64,000 bases of DNA from Rhodovastum sp963714255 (GTDB lineage: Bacteria; Pseudomonadota; Alphaproteobacteria; Acetobacterales; Acetobacteraceae). Positions 44,790 to 52,857 of this stretch are shown piece by piece; position 1 is the first letter of the stretch, and each line of letters begins with the position of its first letter. The stretch lies in contig CAVQNU010000021.1 in assembly GCA_963714255.1 (NCBI GenBank), positions 124,001 to 188,000 on the forward strand. Direction: 5' to 3'. The position numbers were made by a program, and so were the translations under genes. Under the pieces are notes generated by a model. It saw only the letters and a list, made by a program, of their open reading frames with translations, was not told the origin of the DNA and searched no databases.

Positions 44790-45562
44790 CGGACAGCGCG
44801 ACCCTGCTGGCCGGGCTGCCGGACTGGGGTTTCGGCCTGGTGCTGGTGTTCAGCCGCATCGGCGCCGCCTGCACCATGCTGCCGGGCATCGGGGAAGCCG
44901 AACTGCCGGCGACCGTGCGGGTCGGCTTCACCCTGGTGCTGACCGCCCTGCTGCTGCCCGTGCTCGCGCCGGTGCTGCCGCCAGTGCCCGCCGCGCCCTG
45001 GGTGCTGTTCGGCATGGTGGCGGCCGAGATCGCCACCGGACTCTGGTTCGGCTGGCTGGTCCGGCTGGTGGTGCAGACACTGCCGGTGGCCGGGCAGTTC
45101 ATCGCCAGCATGATGGGACTGGCGAGCACCATCCAGCCCGATCCGGATCTCGGGCCGCAATCCACGGCGCTGGCCCGGCTGTTCTCGCTGGCAGCCCCGG
45201 TGGTCGTGTTCACAACCGGCCTGCATGCGCTGCCGCTGGCGGCGCTGGCCGGCAGCTACCGGCTGATCGCCCCGGGCACGCTGCTGCCGGTGGCGGACAG
45301 CACGCAAGGCGTGGTGACGGCGGTGGGCGAGACATTCGCGCTTTCGCTTCGCCTGGCCGCCCCGTTCGTTGCCGCCAGCCTGGTCTGGCACGGCGCACTC
45401 GGCCTGTTGGCGCGGCTGGTGCCCAACCTGCAGGTGTTCGCCGCCGCCATGCCCGGCCAGATCCTCGGCGGTCTGCTGCTGCTGCTGCTGCTTTGCGCCG
45501 GCGTCATTGCCGCCTGGCAGGGCGTGCTGCGCACCGGCTTCACCATGCTGCCGGGGCTGTAG
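44786..45562 (+). CDS. fliR: Flagellar export membrane protein FliR
   Basis: 258 aa, about six hydrophobic segments. FSRIGAACTMLPGIGEAELP and GLWFGWLVRLVVQTLPVAGQ are the family motifs. Overlaps fliQ by 4 nt and is followed by flhB after 3 nt, consistent with assembly of the export gate from one message. Confidence 0.94.
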   Translation: MTDSATLLAGLPDWGFGLVLVFSRIGAACTMLPGIGEAELPATVRVGFTLVLTALLLPVLAPVLPPVPAAPWVLFGMVAAEIATGLWFGWLVRLVVQTLPVAGQFIASMMGLASTIQPDPDLGPQSTALARLFSLAAPVVVFTTGLHALPLAALAGSYRLIAPGTLLPVADSTQGVVTAVGETFALSLRLAAPFVAASLVWHGALGLLARLVPNLQVFAAAMPGQILGGLLLLLLLCAGVIAAWQGVLRTGFTMLPGL

Positions 45563-45565
45563 GCC

Positions 45566-46678
45566 GTGGCGGAAGCAGGCTCCGAGTCCGGCGACCGGAC
45601 AGAAGCCGCAACCCCGCGGCGGCTGCAGCGGGCACGCGAGGAAGGCCAGGTACCGCTCTCGCGCGAGGCGACCAGCTTCGCGGTGCTCGGCGCCGCTTCC
45701 CTGGTGCTGGTGATGGTTGCGCCCGCCTCGGCGCGCCGCCTGGCGGCGGAGCTGGCGGCGATGCTGGCGCAGGCGCATCAGACCGATCCGCTGGCAGCGC
45801 TGCGTGCGGCCACGCGCGCCGGGCTGGCCGCCGCCGCGCCGTTCGCCCTGGCCGCCATGCTGGCCGGCATCGCCTCGGTGCTGCTGCAGACCGGGTTCCT
45901 GTTCAATCCCGCGGCGCTGCAGCCCGATCTGACCCGGCTGTCGCCGCTGGCCGGGTTCAAGCGCGTGTTCGGCGTCCGCACGCTGATCGACACCGGCACG
46001 GCGCTGGCCAAGGCGCTTGCCGCCGGGATCGTGCTGGCCATGGTGCTGCAGGGCGCGCTGCCCGAGCTGCGCACCGCGATGTTCTGGACCGCTTCCGGCC
46101 TGCTGGACCACGCCACCCGGCTGCTCCTGCACGTGCTGCTGGCGGTGCTGGCGGTGCAGGGCGCGGTGACGCTGTTCGACGTCGTCCGGGCCTGGCTGAA
46201 ACACGGCAGCGACCTGCGCATGAGCCGCGAGGACATCCGCCAGGAAGCGCGCGACACCGAAGGCGACCCGCATGTGAAAGGGCGGCTGCGCCAGCTGCGG
46301 CTGCAGCGGGCGCGCCAGCGCATGATGGCGGCGGTGCCGAAGGCGACCGTGGTGGTGACGAACCCAACCCATTACGCTATCGCTCTGGCCTACGATCGCG
46401 CTGCCGGGGGGGCTCCCCGTTTGGTGGCCAAGGGCGTCAACGCCGTCGCCGCGCGCATCCGCGCCGTTGCCGAGGAGAACAAGGTGCCGCTGGTCGCCAA
46501 CCCGCCGCTCGCCCGCGCCCTGTATAAGGTCGCGCTCGACGCCGAAATCCCGGCCGAACATTTCCAGGCGGTGGCGGAAATCATCGCCTATGTCTGGCGC
46601 CTGCGCGGCCGCGCCGGCGGAGCACGCCCCGGTGGAGCGGGCCCCGGTGGAGCAGGCCCCGGTGGAGCAGCCCAGTGA
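45566..46678 (+). CDS. flhB: Flagellar export protein FlhB
   Basis: Substrate-specificity switch of the export apparatus. 370 aa from a GTG at 45566. N-terminal DRTEAATPRRLQRAREEGQV, four membrane segments, then the cytoplasmic domain with the self-cleavage site Asn266-Pro-Thr-His269 (VVTNPTHYAIAL) and ANPPLARALYK. The C-terminus is extended by Gly/Pro/Ala repeats (GGARPGGAGPGGAGPGGAAQ), encoded by a 15-nt direct repeat. The stop codon overlaps the start of a kinase gene. Confidence 0.95.
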   Translation: MAEAGSESGDRTEAATPRRLQRAREEGQVPLSREATSFAVLGAASLVLVMVAPASARRLAAELAAMLAQAHQTDPLAALRAATRAGLAAAAPFALAAMLAGIASVLLQTGFLFNPAALQPDLTRLSPLAGFKRVFGVRTLIDTGTALAKALAAGIVLAMVLQGALPELRTAMFWTASGLLDHATRLLLHVLLAVLAVQGAVTLFDVVRAWLKHGSDLRMSREDIRQEARDTEGDPHVKGRLRQLRLQRARQRMMAAVPKATVVVTNPTHYAIALAYDRAAGGAPRLVAKGVNAVAARIRAVAEENKVPLVANPPLARALYKVALDAEIPAEHFQAVAEIIAYVWRLRGRAGGARPGGAGPGGAGPGGAAQ

Positions 46679-47892
46679 GCGCGCGCCTCCGCCGGCTGCC
46701 TGCCGCCGGGTCTGGCCATGCCGCCCCGGGCCAGGAGCTGCCGGACCGGGACCTGGCGCTGCGGGCGGAGATGCAGGCGCAGCGGATGGAAATGGTGGGC
46801 CGCTTCGCCGCCGGCATCGCACATGATTTCAACAATCTGCTGGCCGCGATTTTGGCCGCGACCGAGCAAATGGCCGGCCGGCCCGAGCTCGACGCGACGA
46901 CGCGCGAGGACGCGGCGCAGATCGGCGCCGCGGCGCGGCGCGGCGGCGCCCTGGTGCGCCAGTTGCTGGCCTTCGCCCGCGAAGCCCCCGCCGCTCCCCG
47001 CCGGCTGGAGGTGCGCGCGGCGATCGACGACGTGCTCCCGCTGCTGCGCCACCTGCTCGGCCGCGGCGTTCGCCTGGTGATCGAGCGCGGTGACGAGGCG
47101 CTGCCGGTGCGCATCGACCCGACCGGGTTCGACCAGGTGCTGCTGAACCTCGCCGCCAATGCGCGCGACGCCATGCCCCGCGGCGGCGTGCTGACGCTGC
47201 GCTGCCGGTCGTTTTATCGCGACGGGACCCGCGTCGCCTGCATCGAGGTGCGCGATACCGGCACCGGCATCGCGCCCGAGGTGCTGCCGCATATTTTTAC
47301 GCCTTTCTTCACCACCCGCAGCGACCACGGCACCGGGCTCGGCCTGGCCACCGTGCAGGAGATCATTACGACCGCCCGCGGGGCGGTGAGCGCGGAAAGC
47401 ACGCCCGGCGCGGGCACCTGCATGCGGGTGGTGCTGCCCATCGATGAGGAACCCACCCGGTTCCCCGTCTGTGCCACGGAGGGGCGCGGCCTGGTGCTGC
47501 TGGTTGAGGACGAGCCGGTGTCACGCCGGCTGGCGGAGCGGGCGTTGACGTCCTGGGGCTGGCAGGTGGTGGCGGCCGAATCGGCCGAGGCGGCGCTGGA
47601 TCTGGCCGCGCAGGACCCGGGCATGCCGACACGGCTTGCGGCGGTGGTCACCGATATGGAACTGCCCGGACGCAGCGGCGCCGCCTTGCTGGCCGAGTTG
47701 CGCGCCCGGCCCGGCGGCGCGGCGCTGCCGGCGATCATCGTCTCCGGTCATGCCGAGGCGGCGCTGCGCCGCGATCCTGCCGTGCAGGCCCTGCTGGCCA
47801 TGGCCGAGCCGCCGACCGCGCTGCTGTCCAAGCCCTACCTGTTGCCGGAGCTGCGTGCGCATATGGCGACGATTGCTGGCGGGCCGGGCTGA
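46675..47892 (+). CDS. CckA-like soluble hybrid histidine kinase
   Basis: 405 aa from a GTG overlapping the flhB stop (GTGA). No membrane segment or PAS domain. HisKA with His50 (AAGIAHDFNNLLAAIL, the AHDFNNLL type seen in CckA), an HATPase domain (NLAANARDAMPRGG, DTGTGIAPEV, HGTGLGLATVQEI) and a receiver with Asp327 (VVTDMELPGRSGA) and Lys in SKPY. CckA phosphorylates ChpT and so CtrA, which controls flagellar genes in alphaproteobacteria. This form lacks the N-terminal sensor, so it may be a branch or a specialised flagellar kinase. Confidence 0.83.
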   Translation: MSARLRRLPAAGSGHAAPGQELPDRDLALRAEMQAQRMEMVGRFAAGIAHDFNNLLAAILAATEQMAGRPELDATTREDAAQIGAAARRGGALVRQLLAFAREAPAAPRRLEVRAAIDDVLPLLRHLLGRGVRLVIERGDEALPVRIDPTGFDQVLLNLAANARDAMPRGGVLTLRCRSFYRDGTRVACIEVRDTGTGIAPEVLPHIFTPFFTTRSDHGTGLGLATVQEIITTARGAVSAESTPGAGTCMRVVLPIDEEPTRFPVCATEGRGLVLLVEDEPVSRRLAERALTSWGWQVVAAESAEAALDLAAQDPGMPTRLAAVVTDMELPGRSGAALLAELRARPGGAALPAIIVSGHAEAALRRDPAVQALLAMAEPPTALLSKPYLLPELRAHMATIAGGPG

Positions 47893-47917
47893 CCACCTCC
47901 CTCGGTACAACAATTGT

Positions 47918-47990
47918 CTTAAGGTACGGGTCCAGGGGGCCTCTCGGCCCCTGGCGGGTCCAGGGCGGAGCCCTGGCCTTGCTTCCTTCG
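47918..47990. repeat. Right-half intergenic palindromic repeat
   Basis: TCTTAAGGTACGGGTCCAGG, then a CCAGGGGGC-CTCTC-GGCCCCTGG stem and CCAGGGCGGAGCCCTGG, ending TTGCTTCCTT. It lies after the kinase gene stop and before recA control elements, a place suited to ending the flagellar transcript. Confidence 0.75.
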
Positions 47991-48022
47991 CCGCATTGCC
48001 CTGCCGCGATCCTGTTTTGTTC

Positions 48023-48056
48023 TTGCCTGGCCGGGGTTAACGAACATATAACGAAC
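48023..48056 (+). promoter_or_regulatory. recA promoter with overlapping LexA operator
   Basis: GAAC (48042-48045), 7 nt, GAAC (48053-48056): the direct-repeat SOS box of alphaproteobacteria (GTTC-N7-GTTC on the other strand). It covers a -10-like TATAAC (48047-48052), which stands 18 nt after a -35-like TTGCCT (48023-48028). LexA bound there would block RNA polymerase, and release after DNA damage would turn on recA. Confidence 0.75.
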
Positions 48057-48170
48057 AAATCCTTAATCGGCGGCCCCGCGGCGGTTGCGGCCGCGCGCGC
48101 GCCTGTGACAGACTCGGCGCAAGGGGTCATGCTGGGAACCGACCGACGCAGCCCGGGAGAATGAGTTCGT

Positions 48171-49208
48171 ATGGACAAGAACAAGGCGCTCGATGCGGCG
48201 ATGGCGCAAATCGAACGCGCCTTCGGCAAAGGCTCGATCATGCGCATGGGCGCCCGCGCGGGCGACGAGCAGATCGAGGTGATCCCCTCGGGCTCGCTCG
48301 GGCTCGATCTCGCGCTGGGCATCGGCGGCTTGCCGCGCGGCCGCATCGTTGAAATCTACGGCCCGGAAAGCTCGGGCAAGACCACGCTCGCCCTGCACGC
48401 CATCGCCGAAGCGCAGCGGCGCGGTGGCACCTGCGCCTTCATCGACGCCGAGCACGCGCTCGACCCGATCTATGCCCGCAAGCTCGGCGTCGATGTCGAC
48501 AACCTGCTGATCAGCCAGCCCGACGCCGGCGAACAGGCGCTGGAAATCGCCGACACGCTGGTGCGCTCGGGGGCGGTGGACGTGCTGGTCATCGACAGCG
48601 TGGCCGCCCTGGTGCCGCGCGCCGAGCTGGAAGGCGAGATGGGCGACAGCCATGTCGGTCTGCACGCACGGCTCATGAGCCAGGCGCTGCGCAAAATCAC
48701 CGGCAGCGTCAGCCGCAGCGATACCATGCTGATTTTCATCAACCAGATCCGGCTGAAGATCGGGGTGATGTTCGGCAATCCGGAAACCACCACCGGGGGC
48801 AATGCGCTGAAGTTCTATGCCTCGATCCGGCTGGAAATCCGCCGCATCGGCCAGATCAAGGACCGCGATGAGGTGGTCGGCAACCAGACCCGGGTGAAAG
48901 TGGTCAAGAACAAGCTCGCGCCGCCGTTCCGTCAGGTCGAGTTCGACATCATGTATGGCGAGGGCATCAGCAAGGTCGGCGAGCTGATCGACCTCGGCGT
49001 CAAGGCCGGGGTGGTGGAGAAATCGGGCGCCTGGTTCAGCTACGACAGCACCCGCATCGGCCAGGGCCGCGAGAACGCCAAGCAGTTCCTGCGCGACAAG
49101 CGCGAGATGGCGGAGTCGATCGAGAAACGGGTACGCGCCGCCGCCGGGATCGTCGCCAATGCTATGATGGCGGCGCCCGATAGTGAGGAGGCGGACGCGG
49201 CGGAGTAA
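48171..49208 (+). CDS. recA: Recombinase RecA
   Basis: Strand-exchange protein and co-protease for LexA. 345 aa. Conserved parts: IERAFGKGSIMRMG, Walker A GPESSGKTT (residues 64-72), CAFIDAEHALDP, LVIDSVAALVPRAELEGEMG (Walker B), loop 2 region FINQIRLKIGVMFGNPETTTGG. Single gene with its own SOS-type promoter and a full palindromic repeat after the stop codon. Confidence 0.98.
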   Translation: MDKNKALDAAMAQIERAFGKGSIMRMGARAGDEQIEVIPSGSLGLDLALGIGGLPRGRIVEIYGPESSGKTTLALHAIAEAQRRGGTCAFIDAEHALDPIYARKLGVDVDNLLISQPDAGEQALEIADTLVRSGAVDVLVIDSVAALVPRAELEGEMGDSHVGLHARLMSQALRKITGSVSRSDTMLIFINQIRLKIGVMFGNPETTTGGNALKFYASIRLEIRRIGQIKDRDEVVGNQTRVKVVKNKLAPPFRQVEFDIMYGEGISKVGELIDLGVKAGVVEKSGAWFSYDSTRIGQGRENAKQFLRDKREMAESIEKRVRAAAGIVANAMMAAPDSEEADAAE

Positions 49209-49413
49209 GGAAGCAAGGCCAGGGCTCTGCCCTGGACCCGCCAAGGGCCGAGAGGCCCCTGGACCCCGCTACTTAGACAGATTTTGTCCGAGGGGGTGCG
49301 GAGATGAACCGGTTCATCTTCCCACCCTCCTCTTGCGGAATCTGTCTAAAAGGAATGGGTTGCAAGGGCTTCTTGGCCCTTGGCGGGGGCCAGGGGCAGA
49401 GCCCCTGGCCTGG
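49209..49413. repeat. Intergenic palindromic repeat interrupted by a nested 73-nt palindrome
   Basis: Left module GGAAGCAAGGCCAGGGCTCT and GGGCCGAGAGGCCC, centre CCGCTACTTA, then the nested palindrome (49275-49347), then AAAAGGAATGGGTTGCAAGG and the right module with CCAGGGGCAGAGCCCCTGG. The nested element sits exactly in the central TACTTA/AAG of the host repeat. Confidence 0.85.
49275..49347. repeat. Nested 73-nt imperfect palindrome, copy 1
   Basis: Ends AGACAGA and TCTGTCT, core TGAACCGGTTCA (49305-49316), two arms of 36-37 nt with mismatches (for example TTTTGTCCGAGGGGGTG against its partner). A second copy with the same core and similar ends lies at 54831-54903 in the same position of another host repeat. 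Confidence 0.8.
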
Positions 49414-49489
49414 CTAGCTTTCCGCCAGCAGATAGATTTGATCCCGCAACCGACATGCTGCATTCTCCGCCCGCGCCAGCCGATTCCAC

Positions 49490-51739
49490 ATGCCTCGGCC
49501 AGCGCCGGAGGACGGCATCGCAAGATTCTCTTCCCGCCTTACCGACGCCGATCCGGCGCGCCTGCTGCCGCTGCGCCTGTACATGCTCGGCGTCGCCATC
49601 ATCGCCATCGTTCCGGGCATGTTATCGACGGCGGTCGATGTCGCCGGCGACATCGCCTATTTCCGCGCCGAGCAAACCCGCCGGCTGCATGACGTGGCCG
49701 ACCAGGCGGCGGTCGGGCTCGACCGCGAAATCGCCGCGCTCATCACCCTCCTCGCCGGCGCCGCCGAGGCGGCTCCGGAGGCCCTGCAGGATCGCGCCGC
49801 CGTCATCACGCGGCTGCTCGGCCAGCCGGTGGCCCCGCGTGGCGGTGTAACCGACCTCCTGGCGCGCCCAGGCCAAGACGGCGACGGCGTCGCGGTGATC
49901 CTGCCGGTGCGCCGCGACGGCGCCGTCCCGGGCGTACTGGAGGTGCCGCTCACGGAGGCGCGCATCCGCGACCTGATCGGCGGACTGGTCACGCGGCCCG
50001 GGCTGACCGTCGATGTGCTGGATTCGCGCGGCAGGCTGGTCGCGCGCGCCGCCGCCGCCGGCCGGTCCGGACTGGCTGCCGGCACACCGCTGCAACTTGC
50101 CTCCCCCGGGCAAGGCCGCCTCATGACGCTTTTGGCGGCCGACGGATCGCAGCTCGTGGCGGCTGTCGCCCATCCGTCGCGTGCGCCGGGCTGGCAGGTG
50201 GTGGCGAGCGAGCCATCGGACGCCGCCGATAAGGATTGGATCAGGCGGCTGGTCTGGCAGAGTGCTGTCTTCGCCGCAGCGGCCCTGATCGCCGTCATCG
50301 CCGCATGGCGCCTGGGCGGCCGGCTGACCCGTCCGCTCGCCCTGCTCGGCGAACGGGCCCGGGCGGTCGCTGCGGGCGACGACGCCCCTGGCGTCGTGCC
50401 GGCCTCCGGCGTGCTGGAATTCGAAATCCTGCGGGCGAGCCTGCAGCGTGCCGAACTGGCGCTGCGGCTTCGTGCCAGCGCCGCGCACTCGGCTCTGCAG
50501 GAGGCACGCTCCAGCGCCGAGCTGCTCACCTCAGTGGTGAACGCCACCGCCGACCTGATTTTCGTCACCGGGCTGGACGGCCGCTACATCCTGGCCAACC
50601 AGGCGGCGGTGGCTGTCTACGGGGCCCATTGGGACGCGTGGCTGATTCTCGGCAAGCGCGCTTCCGAGCTGCTCCCCCCCGATCTTGGCCACACGATCGA
50701 GGCGGTCGACCGCGAAGTGCTGCGCAGCGGCGCCAGGGCGACCCGGGAGATCAGCTGCTCGCGACCCGGTGGCGAGCCGCGGGTCTACGCCGTGAGCAAG
50801 GCGCCCTGGCGCAATGCCGCCGGAGATGTCACCGGCATCGTCTCGGTCACCCGCGACGTCACCGACCAGCGTGCCGCCGAGGCGCGGCTGCGCGCGGCGC
50901 AGGCCGAACTGCTGCGGGCCGCCCACCTGTCGGCCATGGGCGCCATGGCGAGCGGCCTGGCACACGAGCTGAACCAGCCGCTGACGGCGGCCAATAATTT
51001 CCTGGCCACCGCCGGGCGCCTGCTGCTGCGCGGCGGTTCCGGCGCCATTGCCGCCGCCAGCGCGGTGCATGATGCCAGCCAGCAGGTGCGGCGCGCCGGC
51101 GAGATCGTGCGCCGGCTGCGCGACTTCGTGAGCCGCGGCGAGGTCGAGCTGGAGGTGGTGGAGCTTGGCGGGCTGCTGGCCGGCACCGAGGAACTGGTCC
51201 GCGCCGGTGGCACGCTTGCCGGGGCATCGCTGATCGTCCGCCAGCCGGCCTCCAGGCTGTATGTGCTGGCCGACCGGGTGCAGATGCGCCAGGTCCTGTT
51301 CAACCTGATTCGCAATGCCGCCGAGGCGATCGCCAGCCAGGCGCCGCCGCGCCCGGCTGGCGGCCATATTGTCCTGGCCGCCAGCCGGAAGGGTGGCGGG
51401 GCACGTGATTGGGCCGCCCCGCGGGAAGCGGAAATCATCGTCGCCGACAACGGCCCGGGCCTGGCGCCCGAGGTCCACGCCCGCCTGTTCACCCCGTTCG
51501 TCAGCACCAAGCCCGACGGCATGGGCATCGGGCTGGCGATTTGTCACAGCATCGTCGGCGGACATGGCGGGGTATTGACGGTTGAGAGCGGGCAGCAGGG
51601 AAGCATTTTCCGCATCATCCTGCCGCCCGCGCGAGAGCCGGAAGACACCGATGAGCACACCGATGAGCACACCGATGATACATGCCGCATCCAGGCTGAT
51701 CAGGAGGCATGCTGCCGCGCCGGTGGTCCATCTTGTTGA
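49490..51739 (+). CDS. PAS-domain histidine kinase, FixL/DctB-like
   Basis: 749 aa membrane sensor kinase. Membrane spans near residues 30-52 and 260-280 flank a periplasmic sensor domain; a HAMP-like segment (RLTRPLALLGERARAVAAGD), a PAS domain (about 345-465) and a kinase core follow, with His492 (GLAHELNQPLTAANNF), N-box RNAAEAIA and GMGIGLAICHSIVGGHGG. It overlaps the downstream regulator gene by 89 nt, and its last 30 residues (DTDEHTDEHTDDTCRI...) arise from this overlap. Signal unknown; no haem-ligand pattern can be confirmed in the PAS domain. Confidence 0.87.
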   Translation: MPRPAPEDGIARFSSRLTDADPARLLPLRLYMLGVAIIAIVPGMLSTAVDVAGDIAYFRAEQTRRLHDVADQAAVGLDREIAALITLLAGAAEAAPEALQDRAAVITRLLGQPVAPRGGVTDLLARPGQDGDGVAVILPVRRDGAVPGVLEVPLTEARIRDLIGGLVTRPGLTVDVLDSRGRLVARAAAAGRSGLAAGTPLQLASPGQGRLMTLLAADGSQLVAAVAHPSRAPGWQVVASEPSDAADKDWIRRLVWQSAVFAAAALIAVIAAWRLGGRLTRPLALLGERARAVAAGDDAPGVVPASGVLEFEILRASLQRAELALRLRASAAHSALQEARSSAELLTSVVNATADLIFVTGLDGRYILANQAAVAVYGAHWDAWLILGKRASELLPPDLGHTIEAVDREVLRSGARATREISCSRPGGEPRVYAVSKAPWRNAAGDVTGIVSVTRDVTDQRAAEARLRAAQAELLRAAHLSAMGAMASGLAHELNQPLTAANNFLATAGRLLLRGGSGAIAAASAVHDASQQVRRAGEIVRRLRDFVSRGEVELEVVELGGLLAGTEELVRAGGTLAGASLIVRQPASRLYVLADRVQMRQVLFNLIRNAAEAIASQAPPRPAGGHIVLAASRKGGGARDWAAPREAEIIVADNGPGLAPEVHARLFTPFVSTKPDGMGIGLAICHSIVGGHGGVLTVESGQQGSIFRIILPPAREPEDTDEHTDEHTDDTCRIQADQEACCRAGGPSC

Positions 51740-52337
51740 CGACGATGAGGCGGTGCGCGGTTCGCTCGCCCTGATGCTCGATTCGTTCGATTATCGTACC
51801 CTCACCTACGCGTCCGCCGAGGCGCTGCTGGCGGCGCCGCGTCTTGCGCCGGGCTGCCTGATCGTCGATCTGTGCATGCCCGGCATGGATGGGCTGGCGC
51901 TGCAGTCGGAACTGGCGGCCCGCGGCCTGCCGCATCCGGTGATCGTGGTCACCGCCCACGCCGATGTGCGGCTCGCGGTGCGTGCCATGAAGGCCGGCGC
52001 CGTCGACGTGATCGAGAAGCCCTATGCGGCCGACGACATCATCGGCGCCGTGCGCAGCGCGCTGGCGCGCCTGGAAGACGCACGCCTGCACCACGTGGCG
52101 GCGGAGACCGCCGCGTCGCGCATCGCCTTGCTGACGCCGCGCGAGCTGGAGGTGCTGGCGCAACTGGTGGACGGGCGGGCCAACAAGGCGATTGCCCAGG
52201 TGCTTGGCATCAGCCCCCGCACCGTCGAGATCCACCGTGCCAAGATCATGGAGAAATTGGGCTGCCACAGCCTGGCTGAGGTGGTCCGGCTGGCGCTTGC
52301 CGCCGGGCTGATGCCGCCGGCGCCCGCCGCAACCTGA
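51651..52337 (+). CDS. FixJ-type response regulator
   Basis: Receiver with DDD near the N-terminus, phosphoacceptor Asp73 (LIVDLCMPGMDGL), Thr in VTAHADV and Lys in EKPY, then a LuxR-type helix-turn-helix (LTPRELEVLAQLVDGRANKA, SPRTVEIHRAKIMEKLG). Three in-frame ATGs (51651, 51663, 51675) lie in a 12-nt direct repeat, so the start is uncertain within 24 nt; 228 aa from the first. Forms a two-component pair with the overlapping kinase. Targets unknown. Confidence 0.87.
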   Translation: MSTPMSTPMIHAASRLIRRHAAAPVVHLVDDDEAVRGSLALMLDSFDYRTLTYASAEALLAAPRLAPGCLIVDLCMPGMDGLALQSELAARGLPHPVIVVTAHADVRLAVRAMKAGAVDVIEKPYAADDIIGAVRSALARLEDARLHHVAAETAASRIALLTPRELEVLAQLVDGRANKAIAQVLGISPRTVEIHRAKIMEKLGCHSLAEVVRLALAAGLMPPAPAAT

Positions 52338-52479
52338 AATTGCATGCAAAGGTATGTATTTCTACGGATTATAAATATACCTGACATTCGCTTACAAACC
52401 GGACCACGTGGTTGCGGATGAAATCCATCGGATACCGCCCCGGTTTGTCCGGCTGCGGTGGCCCGGTTCGGGGGGCGCG

Positions 52480-52845
52480 ATGTCAGCATACGACGAACAA
52501 TGTGAGGCGGTCGGCCTGGTCGCGGGCATCAGCCCGGCGGGCCTGAGCGGGGCCGGGTTCGCCACACAGGCGGAGGAGCAACCGGTGGTGACGGAGGGCC
52601 TCGTGCTCGACGTGCTCGCCGCCCTGACCAATATGGCGCTGCGCAGCAAACGGCGGCAGGCCGATTTCGACGCATCCTTGCGGCATGCCGGCCTCGAGGT
52701 CGGGTATGCGGGGCGCAGGGCCGCGCTGGACCGGCTGCGCATGCAGGGGTGTATCGACAACGTGGTGGAATTGAGCGACGGCGGGGTGCTGCTGTCGGTC
52801 ACGGCCGCCGGGCTCGACCGGCTGGGCGGCGTGCGGATGCGCTGA
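52480..52845 (+). CDS. Small protein with winged-helix-like region, unknown
   Basis: 121 aa from an ATG at 52480; the frame is open from a GTG at 52408. The second half (VLDVLAALTNMALRSKRRQA, RRAALDRLRMQGCI, DGGVLLSVTAAGLDRL) has the length and pattern of a winged-helix DNA-binding fold, but no family is certain. It follows the FixJ-like gene on the same strand, with an AT-rich gap of about 140 bp that could hold a promoter. Confidence 0.55.
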   Translation: MSAYDEQCEAVGLVAGISPAGLSGAGFATQAEEQPVVTEGLVLDVLAALTNMALRSKRRQADFDASLRHAGLEVGYAGRRAALDRLRMQGCIDNVVELSDGGVLLSVTAAGLDRLGGVRMR

Positions 52846-52857
52846 CCGGCGCGTGGC

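Noticed and set aside
44432..46822. 796-codon minus frame opposite fliQ-fliR-flhB
   Set aside because: Shadow of four flagellar genes with Gln/His/Arg-rich composition.
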